From assembly GCF_003353065.1 (NCBI RefSeq), contig NZ_CP027806.1:1256001-1320000 (forward strand): a stretch of 64,000 nt of DNA, read 5' to 3'. Source of the DNA: Cyclonatronum proteinivorum (GTDB taxonomy: Bacteria; Bacteroidota; Rhodothermia; Balneolales; Cyclonatronaceae). Below are positions 1 through 8,667 of the stretch, piece by piece (position 1 is the stretch's first letter; each line of letters begins with the position of its first letter). Under the pieces are notes generated by a model. The model was given only the letters and a program-made list of their open reading frames with translations, searched no databases and had not been told where the DNA came from. Both the position numbers and the translations under genes were made by a program.

Positions 1-37
1 TATCGCCAGCTCAGTTCTTAAATTTACTGACACAAAT

Positions 38-120
38 GGGGAGATACCAAAGTGGCCAACTGGGGCAGACTGTAAATCTGTTGTCTTTCGACTTCGCAGG
101 TTCGAATCCTGCTCTCCCCA
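38..120 (+). tRNA. tRNA-Tyr (anticodon GTA)
   Basis: A cloverleaf can be drawn with a 7-bp acceptor stem (GGGGAGA at 38-44 with TCTCCCC at 113-119), anticodon loop CTGTAAA giving GTA, a long class II variable arm as expected for bacterial tRNA-Tyr, and a TTCGAAT T-loop. CCA is not encoded. It is the first of three tRNAs upstream of tuf, a common bacterial arrangement. Confidence 0.95.
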
Positions 121-130
121 CCCCATATTT

Positions 131-203
131 GCGGGAGTAACTCAACTGGTAGAGTGTCAGCCTTCCAAGCTGAATGTTGCGGGTTCGAGCCCCGTCTCCC
201 GCT
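131..203 (+). tRNA. tRNA-Gly (anticodon TCC)
   Basis: The acceptor stem GCGGGAG (131-137) pairs with CTCCCGC (196-202). The anticodon loop contains TCC and the T-loop is TTCGAGC. It lies 10 bases after tRNA-Tyr, so the two are probably co-transcribed and processed. Confidence 0.95.
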
Positions 204-216
204 CCATAAATATTAA

Positions 217-288
<72 letters not shown>

Positions 289-362
289 CTTTTAGTGTCA
301 GTAAAACTACACTCACTCATTACAAACAATCCTATCCTAATCTATAAACCGGGACTAAACTG

Positions 363-1550
363 ATGGCAAAAGAAACGTTTTCACGCAATAAGCCACACGT
401 TAATATTGGTACGATTGGTCACGTTGACCACGGCAAGACTACGCTTACCGCAGCGATTACCAAAGTGATGTCAGCTACCTACGGCGGTAGCGCCAAAGCT
501 TTCGACGAAATTGACAACGCTCCCGAAGAGCGCGAGCGCGGTATCACCATCGCAACCGCTCACGTAGAGTATGAAACAGGAAACCGTCACTACGCACACG
601 TTGACTGTCCCGGTCACGCTGACTATGTGAAGAACATGGTTACCGGTGCGGCTCAGATGGACGGCGCGATTATCGTAGTTGCTGCCACCGACGGCCCCAT
701 GCCACAGACCCGCGAGCACATCCTACTTGCCCGTCAGGTTGGCGTACCTTACCTCGTAGTATTCATGAACAAGGTTGACCTTGTTGATGATGAAGAACTT
801 CTCGAGCTCGTTGAGCTTGAAGTTCGTGAGCTGCTCTCCAGCTACGAATTCCCCGGCGATGACATTCCTGTTATTCAGGGTTCTGCCCTGGGCGCGCTGA
901 ACGGCGATGCACAGTGGGAAGCCAAAGTAGTTGAGCTGATGGAAGCTGTTGACACTTACATCCCTGCACCTGAGCGTGATGTTGACAAGCCGTTCCTGAT
1001 GCCGGTTGAGGACGTATTCTCTATCACCGGTCGTGGTACTGTAGCTACCGGTCGTATTGAGCGCGGTGTTATCAAACTCAACGAAGAGATTGACATCGTA
1101 GGGATCAACGAAGACAAAATGAAGTCAGTCGTTACCGGTATCGAGATGTTCCGCAAGCTTCTGCCCGAAGGACAGGCCGGTGACAATGCAGGTCTTCTGC
1201 TGCGTGGTATCAACAAAGATCAGATCGTTCGCGGGATGGTACTTTGTAAGCCCAACAGCGTGAAGCCGCACAAGAAATTCACCTGTGAGGTGTACATCCT
1301 GAGCAAAGAGGAAGGCGGTCGTCATACCCCGTTCTTCAAAGGCTACCGTCCGCAGTTCTATTTCCGTACGACCGACGTAACCGGTATCTGCGAGCTTCCT
1401 GAAGGCGTAGAGATGGTAATGCCGGGCGACAACGTGAACCTGACTGTTGACCTGATTCAGCCCATTGCTATGGAAGACGGACTTCGTTTCGCGATCCGCG
1501 AAGGCGGCCGTACCGTTGGTGCTGGCGTCGTAGCTAAAATTCTTGACTAA
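363..1550 (+). CDS. tuf: Elongation factor Tu
   Basis: GTPase that carries aminoacyl-tRNA to the ribosomal A site in the cytoplasm. The 395-residue length is normal. The G1 loop GHVDHGKT is at residues 19-26, followed by the switch [10 protein letters not shown] motif near residue 81 and the NKVD guanine-specificity motif near 136. Domains II and III follow, ending in the usual [11 protein letters not shown] region. The ATG follows the tRNA-Tyr/Gly/Thr cluster without a strong Shine-Dalgarno, which is common in this group of bacteria. tRNA-Trp, secE and nusG come next, the classical order. Whether a second tuf copy exists elsewhere cannot be seen here. Confidence 0.99.
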   Translation: MAKETFSRNKPHVNIGTIGHVDHGKTTLTAAITKVMSATYGGSAKAFDEIDNAPEERERGITIATAHVEYETGNRHYAHVDCPGHADYVKNMVTGAAQMDGAIIVVAATDGPMPQTREHILLARQVGVPYLVVFMNKVDLVDDEELLELVELEVRELLSSYEFPGDDIPVIQGSALGALNGDAQWEAKVVELMEAVDTYIPAPERDVDKPFLMPVEDVFSITGRGTVATGRIERGVIKLNEEIDIVGINEDKMKSVVTGIEMFRKLLPEGQAGDNAGLLLRGINKDQIVRGMVLCKPNSVKPHKKFTCEVYILSKEEGGRHTPFFKGYRPQFYFRTTDVTGICELPEGVEMVMPGDNVNLTVDLIQPIAMEDGLRFAIREGGRTVGAGVVAKILD

Positions 1551-1572
1551 GAACCATCAGAGGAATTAGCGT

Positions 1573-1645
1573 ACGGGCGTAGCTCAATTGGTAGAGTGTC
1601 GGTCTCCAAAACCGGTGGTTGGGGGTTCGAGTCCCTCCGCCCGTG
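1573..1645 (+). tRNA. tRNA-Trp (anticodon CCA)
   Basis: The acceptor stem ACGGGCG (1573-1579) pairs with CGCCCGT (1638-1644). The anticodon loop CTCCAAA gives CCA and the T-loop is TTCGAGT. It sits between tuf and secE, the standard position in many bacteria, and is probably excised from the same transcript. Confidence 0.96.
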
Positions 1646-1666
1646 CTATTATAAGATTAAATCATT

Positions 1667-1849
1667 ATGAGCAAAGTTAAAAATTTCTCTGAAGGCGTCA
1701 GGAAAGAGTGGAATAAAATATCCTGGCCTACTTTAAAAGAGCTTCAAGACAACACCACAGTCGTGGTGTTGTTTTCTATTATATTGTCCCTGTTCATTTT
1801 CTTTATAGATCAGATTTACACGAAAGCACTTGAGTTTATTTTTGGATGA
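1667..1849 (+). CDS. secE: Preprotein translocase subunit SecE
   Basis: Small essential subunit of the SecYEG channel in the inner membrane. The 60-residue protein has the short single-helix form found in most bacteria outside the gamma-proteobacteria. An amphipathic segment containing VRKEWNKISWPT, the conserved SecE signature, precedes one transmembrane helix from about residue 30 to 52. Its TGA stop overlaps the nusG start (ATGA), so the two are translationally coupled. The position between tRNA-Trp and nusG supports the call. Confidence 0.96.
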   Translation: MSKVKNFSEGVRKEWNKISWPTLKELQDNTTVVVLFSIILSLFIFFIDQIYTKALEFIFG

Positions 1850-2409
1850 CAGATCAAAACGACATACAATGGTACGTCATCAGGTGCTTTTCTGGTCATG
1901 AAAAAAAGGTAAAGGAAGCACTGCTCGAACGCTTTCGCGAAGACGGTGCAATTGATAAGGTAGAACAGGTACTCATCCCTACTGAGACGGTAATAGAAAT
2001 CCGTAACGGCAAAAAAAGGCAGCGGGAGAAAAACTTTTTCCCCGGTTACATCATGTTTCAAGGCGTTTATGATGAATCTATCAATGACATTGTATCCGGT
2101 ACTGCTTCTGTTATTGGATTTTTAAAGGGTGGTAAGAATCAAAATAAACCGACGCCACTTCAGGAAAGCGAAGTTAACCGAATTCTCGGTAAAGTAACCA
2201 AGGATAAAGAAGCAGTAGCTGGAGGCGGTTTGGTTGAGATTCCGTTCCGGAAAGGGGACCTCATCAAAATTACAGATGGGCCTTTTGTCAATTATGACGG
2301 TACGGTTGAAGAAGTTTATCCCGATCGTATGAAGTTGATCGTGCACGTAAGCATTTTCGGGCGCAAAACCCCGGTTGAAGTTGACGTAAATCAGGTAGAG
2401 CCTGATTAA
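1846..2409 (+). CDS. nusG: Transcription termination/antitermination factor NusG
   Basis: RNA polymerase-associated elongation factor that binds the beta-prime clamp helices and links transcription to Rho or the ribosome. At 187 residues it has the N-terminal NGN domain (WYVIRCFSGHEKKVKEAL near the start, FFPGYIMF near residue 64) and a C-terminal KOW domain from about residue 130 (FRKGDLIKITDGPF). Its ATG overlaps the secE stop by four bases. The ribosomal protein genes for L11, L1, L10 and L7/L12 follow. Confidence 0.98.
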   Translation: MTDQNDIQWYVIRCFSGHEKKVKEALLERFREDGAIDKVEQVLIPTETVIEIRNGKKRQREKNFFPGYIMFQGVYDESINDIVSGTASVIGFLKGGKNQNKPTPLQESEVNRILGKVTKDKEAVAGGGLVEIPFRKGDLIKITDGPFVNYDGTVEEVYPDRMKLIVHVSIFGRKTPVEVDVNQVEPD

Positions 2410-2494
2410 AAAAGCTCATAGAAATTAATCATAGCATTGAAATTAAGGGCCTGCTACTTAAAGGTCAGGTAAATCAAAACAGCATTCTTCGATT

Positions 2495-2926
2495 ATGGCT
2501 AAGAAAATTGACAAAGTAATCAAACTCCAGATTAAGGCCGGTCAGGCAAACCCTGCACCCCCGGTAGGACCCGCTTTAGGACAGGCAGGGGTCAACATTA
2601 TGGAGTTTTGCAAGGCCTTCAACGCAAGAACACAGGACAAGATGGGTACCGTTACCCCGGTGGTTATTACGGTCTTTACTGACAAATCATTTACATTTGT
2701 TACGAAGACACCACCAGCGCCAGTTCTGCTTAAGAAAGCGGCCAATATACAGAGCGGTTCAGGTGAACCTAACCGTATTAAAGTCGCAACCGTAACCTTC
2801 TCCCAGTGCCGGGAAATCGCCGAGCAGAAGCTTCCTGACCTCAACGCATACGACGTAGAGTCAGCTGCCGAGATGATCGCCGGTACAGCACGCAGCATGG
2901 GTCTAAGAGTAGACCGCAGTAAGTAA
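2495..2926 (+). CDS. rplK: 50S ribosomal protein L11
   Basis: Protein of the ribosomal GTPase-associated centre, which binds 23S rRNA and stimulates factor-dependent GTP hydrolysis. The 143-residue length is typical. The N-terminal proline-rich segment ([18 protein letters not shown]) and the C-terminal rRNA-binding domain ending in [10 protein letters not shown] are clear. It is first in the rplK-rplA-rplJ-rplL series, 85 bases after nusG. L1 often regulates this unit by binding the rplK leader; no L1 site was proven here. Confidence 0.99.
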   Translation: MAKKIDKVIKLQIKAGQANPAPPVGPALGQAGVNIMEFCKAFNARTQDKMGTVTPVVITVFTDKSFTFVTKTPPAPVLLKKAANIQSGSGEPNRIKVATVTFSQCREIAEQKLPDLNAYDVESAAEMIAGTARSMGLRVDRSK

Positions 2927-2949
2927 TTCTAACATTCTACCTCAGAGTA

Positions 2950-3645
2950 ATGTCGAAAAAAGGAAAAAAATACAACGAAGCTGCCTCTTTGATAGAAGCA
3001 GGCAAAGAGTACAGCCTTGAAGAAGCTGCTGAGTTAATTGGCAAAACTTCACTGGTGAACTTTGACGCTTCCGTAGATATTGACGTTCGCCTGGGTGTTG
3101 ATCCTCGTCAAGCCGACCAAATGGTAAGGGGTAATGTATCTCTTCCTCATGGTGTTGGTAAAGATGTGCGCGTACTTGCTCTTGTAAATCCTGCAAAGCA
3201 GGAAGAAGCAAAGCAGGCAGGTGCCGATCACGTTGGTCTTGACGAATACATTGAAAAGCTTGAATCAGGATGGTCTGATATCGATGTAATCGTTGCCACA
3301 CCCGATGTAATGGGTAAGCTTGGTAAGCTTGGGCGTTTTTTAGGTCCGAGAGGCCTTATGCCCAACCCCAAAAGCGGAACTGTTACGATGGAACCAGGTA
3401 AAGCAATTAAAGAAGTGAAAGCCGGAAAGATTGACTTCCGTGTTGATAAATACGGGATTCTACACACTTCAATTGGTAAAGCGAGTTTCAGCCCCGATAA
3501 GCTTGTTGATAACGCCAAAGCGTTTATTAATACCGTAATCAAGCTTCGTCCGGCTTCAGCTAAAGGTACTTACGTTAAAAGTATTTATTTGAGTACTACA
3601 ATGGGGCCGAGTATAACGATTAACCGAACAGTTGCTGTAAAGTAA
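2950..3645 (+). CDS. rplA: 50S ribosomal protein L1
   Basis: Component of the mobile L1 stalk near the E site and, in many bacteria, a translational repressor of its own operon. The 231-residue length is normal. Landmarks are [20 protein letters not shown] near residue 41, the [19 protein letters not shown] segment near residue 125 and the C-terminal TMGPSITIN. It begins 23 bases after rplK and ends 22 bases before rplJ, so the genes are probably one transcript. Confidence 0.99.
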   Translation: MSKKGKKYNEAASLIEAGKEYSLEEAAELIGKTSLVNFDASVDIDVRLGVDPRQADQMVRGNVSLPHGVGKDVRVLALVNPAKQEEAKQAGADHVGLDEYIEKLESGWSDIDVIVATPDVMGKLGKLGRFLGPRGLMPNPKSGTVTMEPGKAIKEVKAGKIDFRVDKYGILHTSIGKASFSPDKLVDNAKAFINTVIKLRPASAKGTYVKSIYLSTTMGPSITINRTVAVK

Positions 3646-3667
3646 CTTTCCAAAATTAAAGCTTATT

Positions 3668-4189
3668 ATGGCAACATTAGCTCAGAAAAAAGTAGCAGCA
3701 AAAGAAATTTTGGAGGTTCTAAAGGAATCTGACGCGGTTTATCTGGCCGAATACACAGGTATGACCGTAGCTGAAGTCAGCAACCTTCGCCGTGAATTCA
3801 AGAAAGACGGAATAACCTACAAAGTGTTTAAGAACACTATGGTTAAGCGGGCGATGGATGAAGTTGGCGGATATGAGGATGTTTATCCTTATTTGGAAAA
3901 TCAGACTGCATTTATGTTTGCATCCGGTAATCCATCCAAACCTGCCAAAATTCTCAAAGAATACCTCAAATCAAATAAAAAGCCACTTTTCAAGGCCGCT
4001 TATATTGATGGCGTAGTATATGGTGAATCAGAATTGGATGCTTTATCAAGCATGAAGTCCAAGGAAGAAGTCATCGGCGACATCATGGGCTTGCTCATGG
4101 CTCCGATTACAAACGTAGTTGGCGCGCTTCAGGCACAAGGTGGCAATATTGTTGGCGCATTGAAAACAATCGCCGAAAAAGAAAATTAA
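3668..4189 (+). CDS. rplJ: 50S ribosomal protein L10
   Basis: Base of the L7/L12 stalk; it anchors L12 dimers through its C-terminal helix. The 173-residue length is normal. The N-terminal globular domain includes AEYTGMTVAEVSNLRREF, and the C-terminal alpha-8 helix binds L12. The gap after rplA is only 22 bases, so the long autoregulatory L10 leader known from Escherichia coli is not present between these two genes. Confidence 0.97.
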   Translation: MATLAQKKVAAKEILEVLKESDAVYLAEYTGMTVAEVSNLRREFKKDGITYKVFKNTMVKRAMDEVGGYEDVYPYLENQTAFMFASGNPSKPAKILKEYLKSNKKPLFKAAYIDGVVYGESELDALSSMKSKEEVIGDIMGLLMAPITNVVGALQAQGGNIVGALKTIAEKEN

Positions 4190-4227
4190 AATCACGTTAC
4201 TAAAAAAACAACAATCGGAGTTAAACA

Positions 4228-4605
4228 ATGGCTGACGTTAAATCATTAGCAGAACAATTAGTTAACCTCACCATCAAGGAAGCCAACGAACTGGCTACCG
4301 TTCTCGAAGAAGAGTACGGTATCAAACCAGCTGCCGCTGCTGTTGCAGTTGCAGGCCCTGCAGCCGGCGGTGATGGTCCGGCGGAAGAAGAGCAAACAGA
4401 ATTCACAGTTGTACTCAAAGAAGCCGGTGCTAAGAAAATCGGTGTTATTAAAGAAGTAAGAGCTGTAACCGGTCTCGGTCTTAAAGAAGCCAAAGATCTT
4501 GTTGACGGTGCCCCAAGCAACGTTAAAGAAGGTGTCAGCAAAGATGAAGCTGAGCAACTCAAGGCTAAACTCGAAGAGGCTGGTGCTACTGTAGAATTAA
4601 AATAA
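4228..4605 (+). CDS. rplL: 50S ribosomal protein L7/L12
   Basis: Multicopy stalk protein that recruits translation factors. The 125-residue protein has an N-terminal dimerisation helix ([16 protein letters not shown]), an Ala/Gly-rich hinge around residues 36-53 and the conserved C-terminal domain (EKTEF-like start, then [20 protein letters not shown] near residue 74). A GGAG-containing ribosome binding site at about 4216-4220 precedes the ATG. A stable hairpin lies between this gene and rpoB. Confidence 0.99.
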   Translation: MADVKSLAEQLVNLTIKEANELATVLEEEYGIKPAAAAVAVAGPAAGGDGPAEEEQTEFTVVLKEAGAKKIGVIKEVRAVTGLGLKEAKDLVDGAPSNVKEGVSKDEAEQLKAKLEEAGATVELK

Positions 4606-4631
4606 TAATTCCACATAGCGTTATTTATTAC

Positions 4632-4666
4632 CCAATAGCCAAGCCCGCAAGGGTTTTGGCTATTGG
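4632..4666 (+). promoter_or_regulatory. Hairpin between rplL and rpoB (attenuator or processing site)
   Basis: CCAATAGCCAA at 4632-4642 pairs perfectly with TTGGCTATTGG at 4656-4666. A further CCC/GGG closes a GCAA tetraloop at 4647-4650. No T-tract follows, so this is not a full Rho-independent terminator. The rplL-rpoB junction carries an attenuator and RNase III site in other bacteria, so a role in lowering rpoBC expression or processing the transcript is a reasonable inference. Confidence 0.7.
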
Positions 4667-4756
4667 TGTCTGATTAATACATGCTTGTTGTAGCAGGAAA
4701 TTGCATTACAACGGGCTTGTATTTTTGTGTTTAATTTATACCCATCAACAAACCGT

Positions 4757-4761
4757 GAGGT
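4757..4761 (+). promoter_or_regulatory. Ribosome binding site deciding the rpoB start
   Basis: GAGGT lies just upstream of the in-frame TTG at 4766. The upstream in-frame GTG at 4727 has no Shine-Dalgarno and would add 13 residues not typical of beta subunits. The sister gene rpoC has the same SD plus TTG arrangement, which supports 4766. Confidence 0.6.
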
Positions 4762-4765
4762 ATCC

Positions 4766-7700
4766 TTGAGTAGAGAGACCAACATTCTGCCGTTCACGAA
4801 CAGAGTCACGTTCGCGAAAACCAAAAAGGTGCTCGATTACCCCGATTTTCTTGATATCCAGATTGCTTCATTCCACAGATTCACACAATGGAATATCGCG
4901 CCGGATGACAGAGAAGAAGTAGGCTTGCAGCGAATTTTTAATGAACATTTTCCAATTACCAATTCCAGGGAGCAAAACATCCTGGAGTTCCTTTATTACA
5001 GTATTGATACTCCAAAATACAACATAGAGGAATGTGTTGACCGCGGCCTTACTTTTTCCGTCCCGCTAAAAGCCAAGCTCCGCTTATCTTCTATCGATCA
5101 GAGCGATGAAGCCTCCGAAACTATCGAACAGGAAGTTTTTCTTGGTGAACTGCCATGGATGACAGATCGCGGGACTTTCGTAATTAATGGTGCTGAGCGC
5201 GTCATAGTTAGTCAGTTGCACCGTTCTCCGGGCGTGTTTTTTGGCATGTCCATGCACCCAAACGGCACACACCTTTACTCTGCCAGAATTATCCCTTTCA
5301 AAGGTTCATGGATTGAATTTACAACAGATATCCGTGATGTGTTATGGGCATATATTGATCGCAAGAAAAAGCTTCCGCTTACAACATTGCTGCGTGCGCT
5401 CGGTTTTTCCAGCGATTTCGATATCCTCAGTCTCTTTGATCTTTCTGAAGAAGTTTCAATCAAATCCCGCAAATCCTTCGGGAAAGTTATTGGAAAGCGA
5501 CTTGCTACTGATATTTATCAGGAGGTAGTACAGGAAATTGTTGATGATGAAACCGGTGAAGTAACAGAGGCTGTTACGCGGGAAGTTAAGCTTGCACGTG
5601 AAAAAGAGCTGGAAGATGTTGACTATGAAATCCTGAAAGAGCTGGATATCAAGTCTGTTCACGTCCTTAAAATTTCCCAGGAAGACGCTGATCGTTCTGT
5701 CGTTATCAATACGCTTCGTAAGGATACTTCAACAGATCAGGAAAGCGCGCTTGCAGAAGTATACCGTCAGATCAGAACCGGTGAAATGCCTGATATCGAA
5801 ACCGGTAAGGCTGTTATTGAGAGACTCTTCTTCAGCGATAAAAAATACGATCTTGGTGAGGTTGGTCGCTACCGCCTGAACAAGCGACTCAAGATTGACG
5901 AATCCCTGGATATCCGGGTTCTCACCATCAATGATATCATCTGCATTATCAAAGAACTTATCCGACTCAAGAATATGAAGTCGGTTGTGGATGATATTGA
6001 TCACCTGAGTAACCGTCGGGTGAGAACGGTAGGTGAGCAGCTTGCACAGCAGTTTGGCCTTGGCCTGGCCCGTATGGCAAGAACCATTCGCGAGCGCATG
6101 AATTCCCGCGATGCTGAGCAGTTTACCCCACAGGATCTTGTTAATGCGCGGACCATTTCCAGCGTAATTAACACTTTCTTTGGCACGAATCAGCTTTCGC
6201 AGTTTATGGATCAGACCAATCCGCTGGCTGAGCTTACGCACAAGCGCAGGATGTCAGCTCTCGGACCTGGTGGTCTAACGCGTGAGCGTGCAGGCTTTGA
6301 GGTTCGTGACGTGCACTATACGCACTACGGCCGGCTCTGCCCGATCGAAACGCCGGAAGGCCCCAATATTGGTCTGATTTCGTCCTTATGCGTGCATGCC
6401 AAAGTGAATGATTTCGGTTTCATCGAAACCCCTTACCGCAAAGTTGCTAACGGAGTTGTAACCGAAAAGGTTGAATACCTTGCAGCTGAGCAGGAAGATG
6501 AAACAATCATTGCTCAGGCAAACGCTACGCTTACTGATGAATCTACGTTTGCTTACGAAGAAATATTCTCCCGATTCAGAGACAGCAACGTAGGTTTGGC
6601 TTCTCCTGATCAGGTTGAATACATGGACGTTGCACCAAATCAGATTACTTCTGTAGCGGCCTCGATGATTCCATTCATTGAGCATGATGATGCAAACCGT
6701 GCGCTCATGGGATCCAACATGCAGCGTCAGGGTGTACCTTTGCTGCGCCCTGAGAAGCCCATCGTGGGAACCGGCATGGAATATCGTGCAGCCAAAGACT
6801 CCCGCGCCATCATTTGTGCGGAAGGCAATGGCGAAGTTGTCTATGTTTCAGCAACTGAAATCAGAATACGGTACGACCGCACTGAACAGGAAAACTATGC
6901 CTATTTCGATGATGGCGTTGTTTCCTACCCCCTGCGTAAGTTTGAGCGCACCAATCAGGATACCTGTGCCAATCAGCGTCCTATCGTGAAAGTCGGGGAC
7001 ACCGTAACCAACGGAACCCCGATTGCTGATGGTTGCGCAACCAACGACGGTGAGCTTGCGCTTGGCCGTAACCTCCTCGTGGCATTTATGCCGTGGCGCG
7101 GCTACAACTTTGAAGATGCTATTGTTGTAAGCGAGCGCGTCGTTTCCGAAGATATTTACACATCTATCCACATTTCAGAATTCGAGCAGCAGGTACGTGA
7201 TACCAAGCGCGGTGAGGAAGAGCTCACAAGTGAAATTCCGAATGTGAGTGAAGAAGCAACCCGTAACCTGGATGAAAATGGCGTAATCCGGGTTGGTGCC
7301 AAAATTAAGCCGGGCGACATTATTGTAGGTAAAATTACCCCTAAAGGTGAAAGTGACCCAACACCGGAAGAAAAGCTACTCCGCGCCATTTTCGGCGACA
7401 AAGCCGGTGATGTTAAGGATGCTTCACTCAAAACGCCTCCGGGTGTTTCCGGGGTAGTGATTGGTACCAAAATGTTCAGCCGTAAAAAAGAAGAGCAGCT
7501 TTCACGCAAAGAAGAAAAAGAACTTGTTGAGCGTGAAAATCAGCGTTTGGCTGAAAAAGTAGCTAAACTCAACACCGAGTGGGCTGCCCGCATGTACCGC
7601 TTACTGAAGGACAAAACTTCACCGGGTATCGTTGATGTACTTGGAATCGAGATTCTGCCAAAAGGTGATAAATACCGCAAGCAGATGTTCGATGACATTG

Positions 7701-8596
7701 CCGAGCCACTTTCTGTGAAAGCCAGACAATCCTGGTGTACGGATGATGAAGTAAACCGTCTCGTTGCCGTATTATTCGACAACTACACCGAGTTACGCCG
7801 TCGCTACGAGTCTGAAGCCAAGCGGAACAAGTATCAGATTCAGGTAGGTGATGAACTGCCCGCTGGTATTGTCAAAAAAGCCAAGGTTTACGTTGCGAAA
7901 AAACGCAAGCTTCAGGTTGGTGACAAAATGGCCGGACGACACGGAAATAAAGGTGTTGTTGCGAAAGTGGTGCCTGTGGAAGATATGCCGTTCCTCGAAG
8001 ACGGATCTCCGGTCGATATTGTACTGAATCCGCTGGGCGTACCTTCAAGGATGAATCTCGGTCAGATTTACGAAACCATTCTTGGCTGGGCCGGCAGAAA
8101 GCTGGGTGTTACATTTGCAACGCCTATTTTTGATGGCGCCAAATATGATGACGTTCAGCATTGGCTGGGTGAAGCCGGCTTGCCAACTGACGGCCGTACC
8201 TATCTTTATGACGGCCGTACAGGAGAGCGTTTCGCCCAAAAAACAACGGTCGGAATCATGTACATCATGAAACTGAATCACCTTGTTCAGGACAAAATGC
8301 ACTCCCGCTCTATCGGGCCCTACTCCCTTATTACGCAGCAGCCACTTGGTGGTAAAGCTCAGTTTGGCGGTCAGCGACTTGGAGAGATGGAAGTTTGGGC
8401 GCTGTATGCTTATGGCGCAGCCAACATCCTGAAGGAAATGCTTACGGTCAAGAGCGACGACGTAAAAGGCCGCTCTAAAGTATACGAGGCGATTGTTAAG
8501 GGTGAAAACCTGCCTGATGGCAACACACCGGAATCATTCAATGTGTTGCTCAAAGAGCTGCAGGGGCTGGGGCTCGAGGTTACCATTGAGCAATAA
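4766..8596 (+). CDS. rpoB: DNA-directed RNA polymerase subunit beta
   Basis: Second-largest core subunit of RNA polymerase, forming one pincer and part of the active site. From the TTG chosen here it is 1276 residues; the longer reading from GTG 4727 gives 1289. The protein is collinear with known beta subunits: the rifampicin-region segment FFGTNQLSQFMDQTNPLAEL followed by HKRRMSALGPGGL, the GEEDAI-like NFEDAIVVSERV stretch, and the C-terminal KMAGRHGNKGVV and GGKAQFGGQRLGEMEVWAL motifs. The SQFMDQTNPLAELTHKRR region shows no obvious rifampicin-resistance substitution by eye. It is co-directional with rpoC, 68 bases upstream of it. Confidence 0.98.
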   Translation: MSRETNILPFTNRVTFAKTKKVLDYPDFLDIQIASFHRFTQWNIAPDDREEVGLQRIFNEHFPITNSREQNILEFLYYSIDTPKYNIEECVDRGLTFSVPLKAKLRLSSIDQSDEASETIEQEVFLGELPWMTDRGTFVINGAERVIVSQLHRSPGVFFGMSMHPNGTHLYSARIIPFKGSWIEFTTDIRDVLWAYIDRKKKLPLTTLLRALGFSSDFDILSLFDLSEEVSIKSRKSFGKVIGKRLATDIYQEVVQEIVDDETGEVTEAVTREVKLAREKELEDVDYEILKELDIKSVHVLKISQEDADRSVVINTLRKDTSTDQESALAEVYRQIRTGEMPDIETGKAVIERLFFSDKKYDLGEVGRYRLNKRLKIDESLDIRVLTINDIICIIKELIRLKNMKSVVDDIDHLSNRRVRTVGEQLAQQFGLGLARMARTIRERMNSRDAEQFTPQDLVNARTISSVINTFFGTNQLSQFMDQTNPLAELTHKRRMSALGPGGLTRERAGFEVRDVHYTHYGRLCPIETPEGPNIGLISSLCVHAKVNDFGFIETPYRKVANGVVTEKVEYLAAEQEDETIIAQANATLTDESTFAYEEIFSRFRDSNVGLASPDQVEYMDVAPNQITSVAASMIPFIEHDDANRALMGSNMQRQGVPLLRPEKPIVGTGMEYRAAKDSRAIICAEGNGEVVYVSATEIRIRYDRTEQENYAYFDDGVVSYPLRKFERTNQDTCANQRPIVKVGDTVTNGTPIADGCATNDGELALGRNLLVAFMPWRGYNFEDAIVVSERVVSEDIYTSIHISEFEQQVRDTKRGEEELTSEIPNVSEEATRNLDENGVIRVGAKIKPGDIIVGKITPKGESDPTPEEKLLRAIFGDKAGDVKDASLKTPPGVSGVVIGTKMFSRKKEEQLSRKEEKELVERENQRLAEKVAKLNTEWAARMYRLLKDKTSPGIVDVLGIEILPKGDKYRKQMFDDIAEPLSVKARQSWCTDDEVNRLVAVLFDNYTELRRRYESEAKRNKYQIQVGDELPAGIVKKAKVYVAKKRKLQVGDKMAGRHGNKGVVAKVVPVEDMPFLEDGSPVDIVLNPLGVPSRMNLGQIYETILGWAGRKLGVTFATPIFDGAKYDDVQHWLGEAGLPTDGRTYLYDGRTGERFAQKTTVGIMYIMKLNHLVQDKMHSRSIGPYSLITQQPLGGKAQFGGQRLGEMEVWALYAYGAANILKEMLTVKSDDVKGRSKVYEAIVKGENLPDGNTPESFNVLLKELQGLGLEVTIEQ

Positions 8597-8652
8597 GCCT
8601 GCAAAGCCGAATAAGGATATCATCCTACCGAGTTTAACGATTAATTCATAAC

Positions 8653-8667
8653 GGAGGTGGAACTTTG
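8653..8667 (+). promoter_or_regulatory. Strong Shine-Dalgarno with TTG start for rpoC
   Basis: GGAGG at 8653-8657 sits seven bases before TTG at 8665-8667. The reading from this TTG gives a protein that begins a few residues before the conserved start of the beta-prime subunit. No in-frame ATG lies nearby, so the non-ATG start is well supported. Confidence 0.85.
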
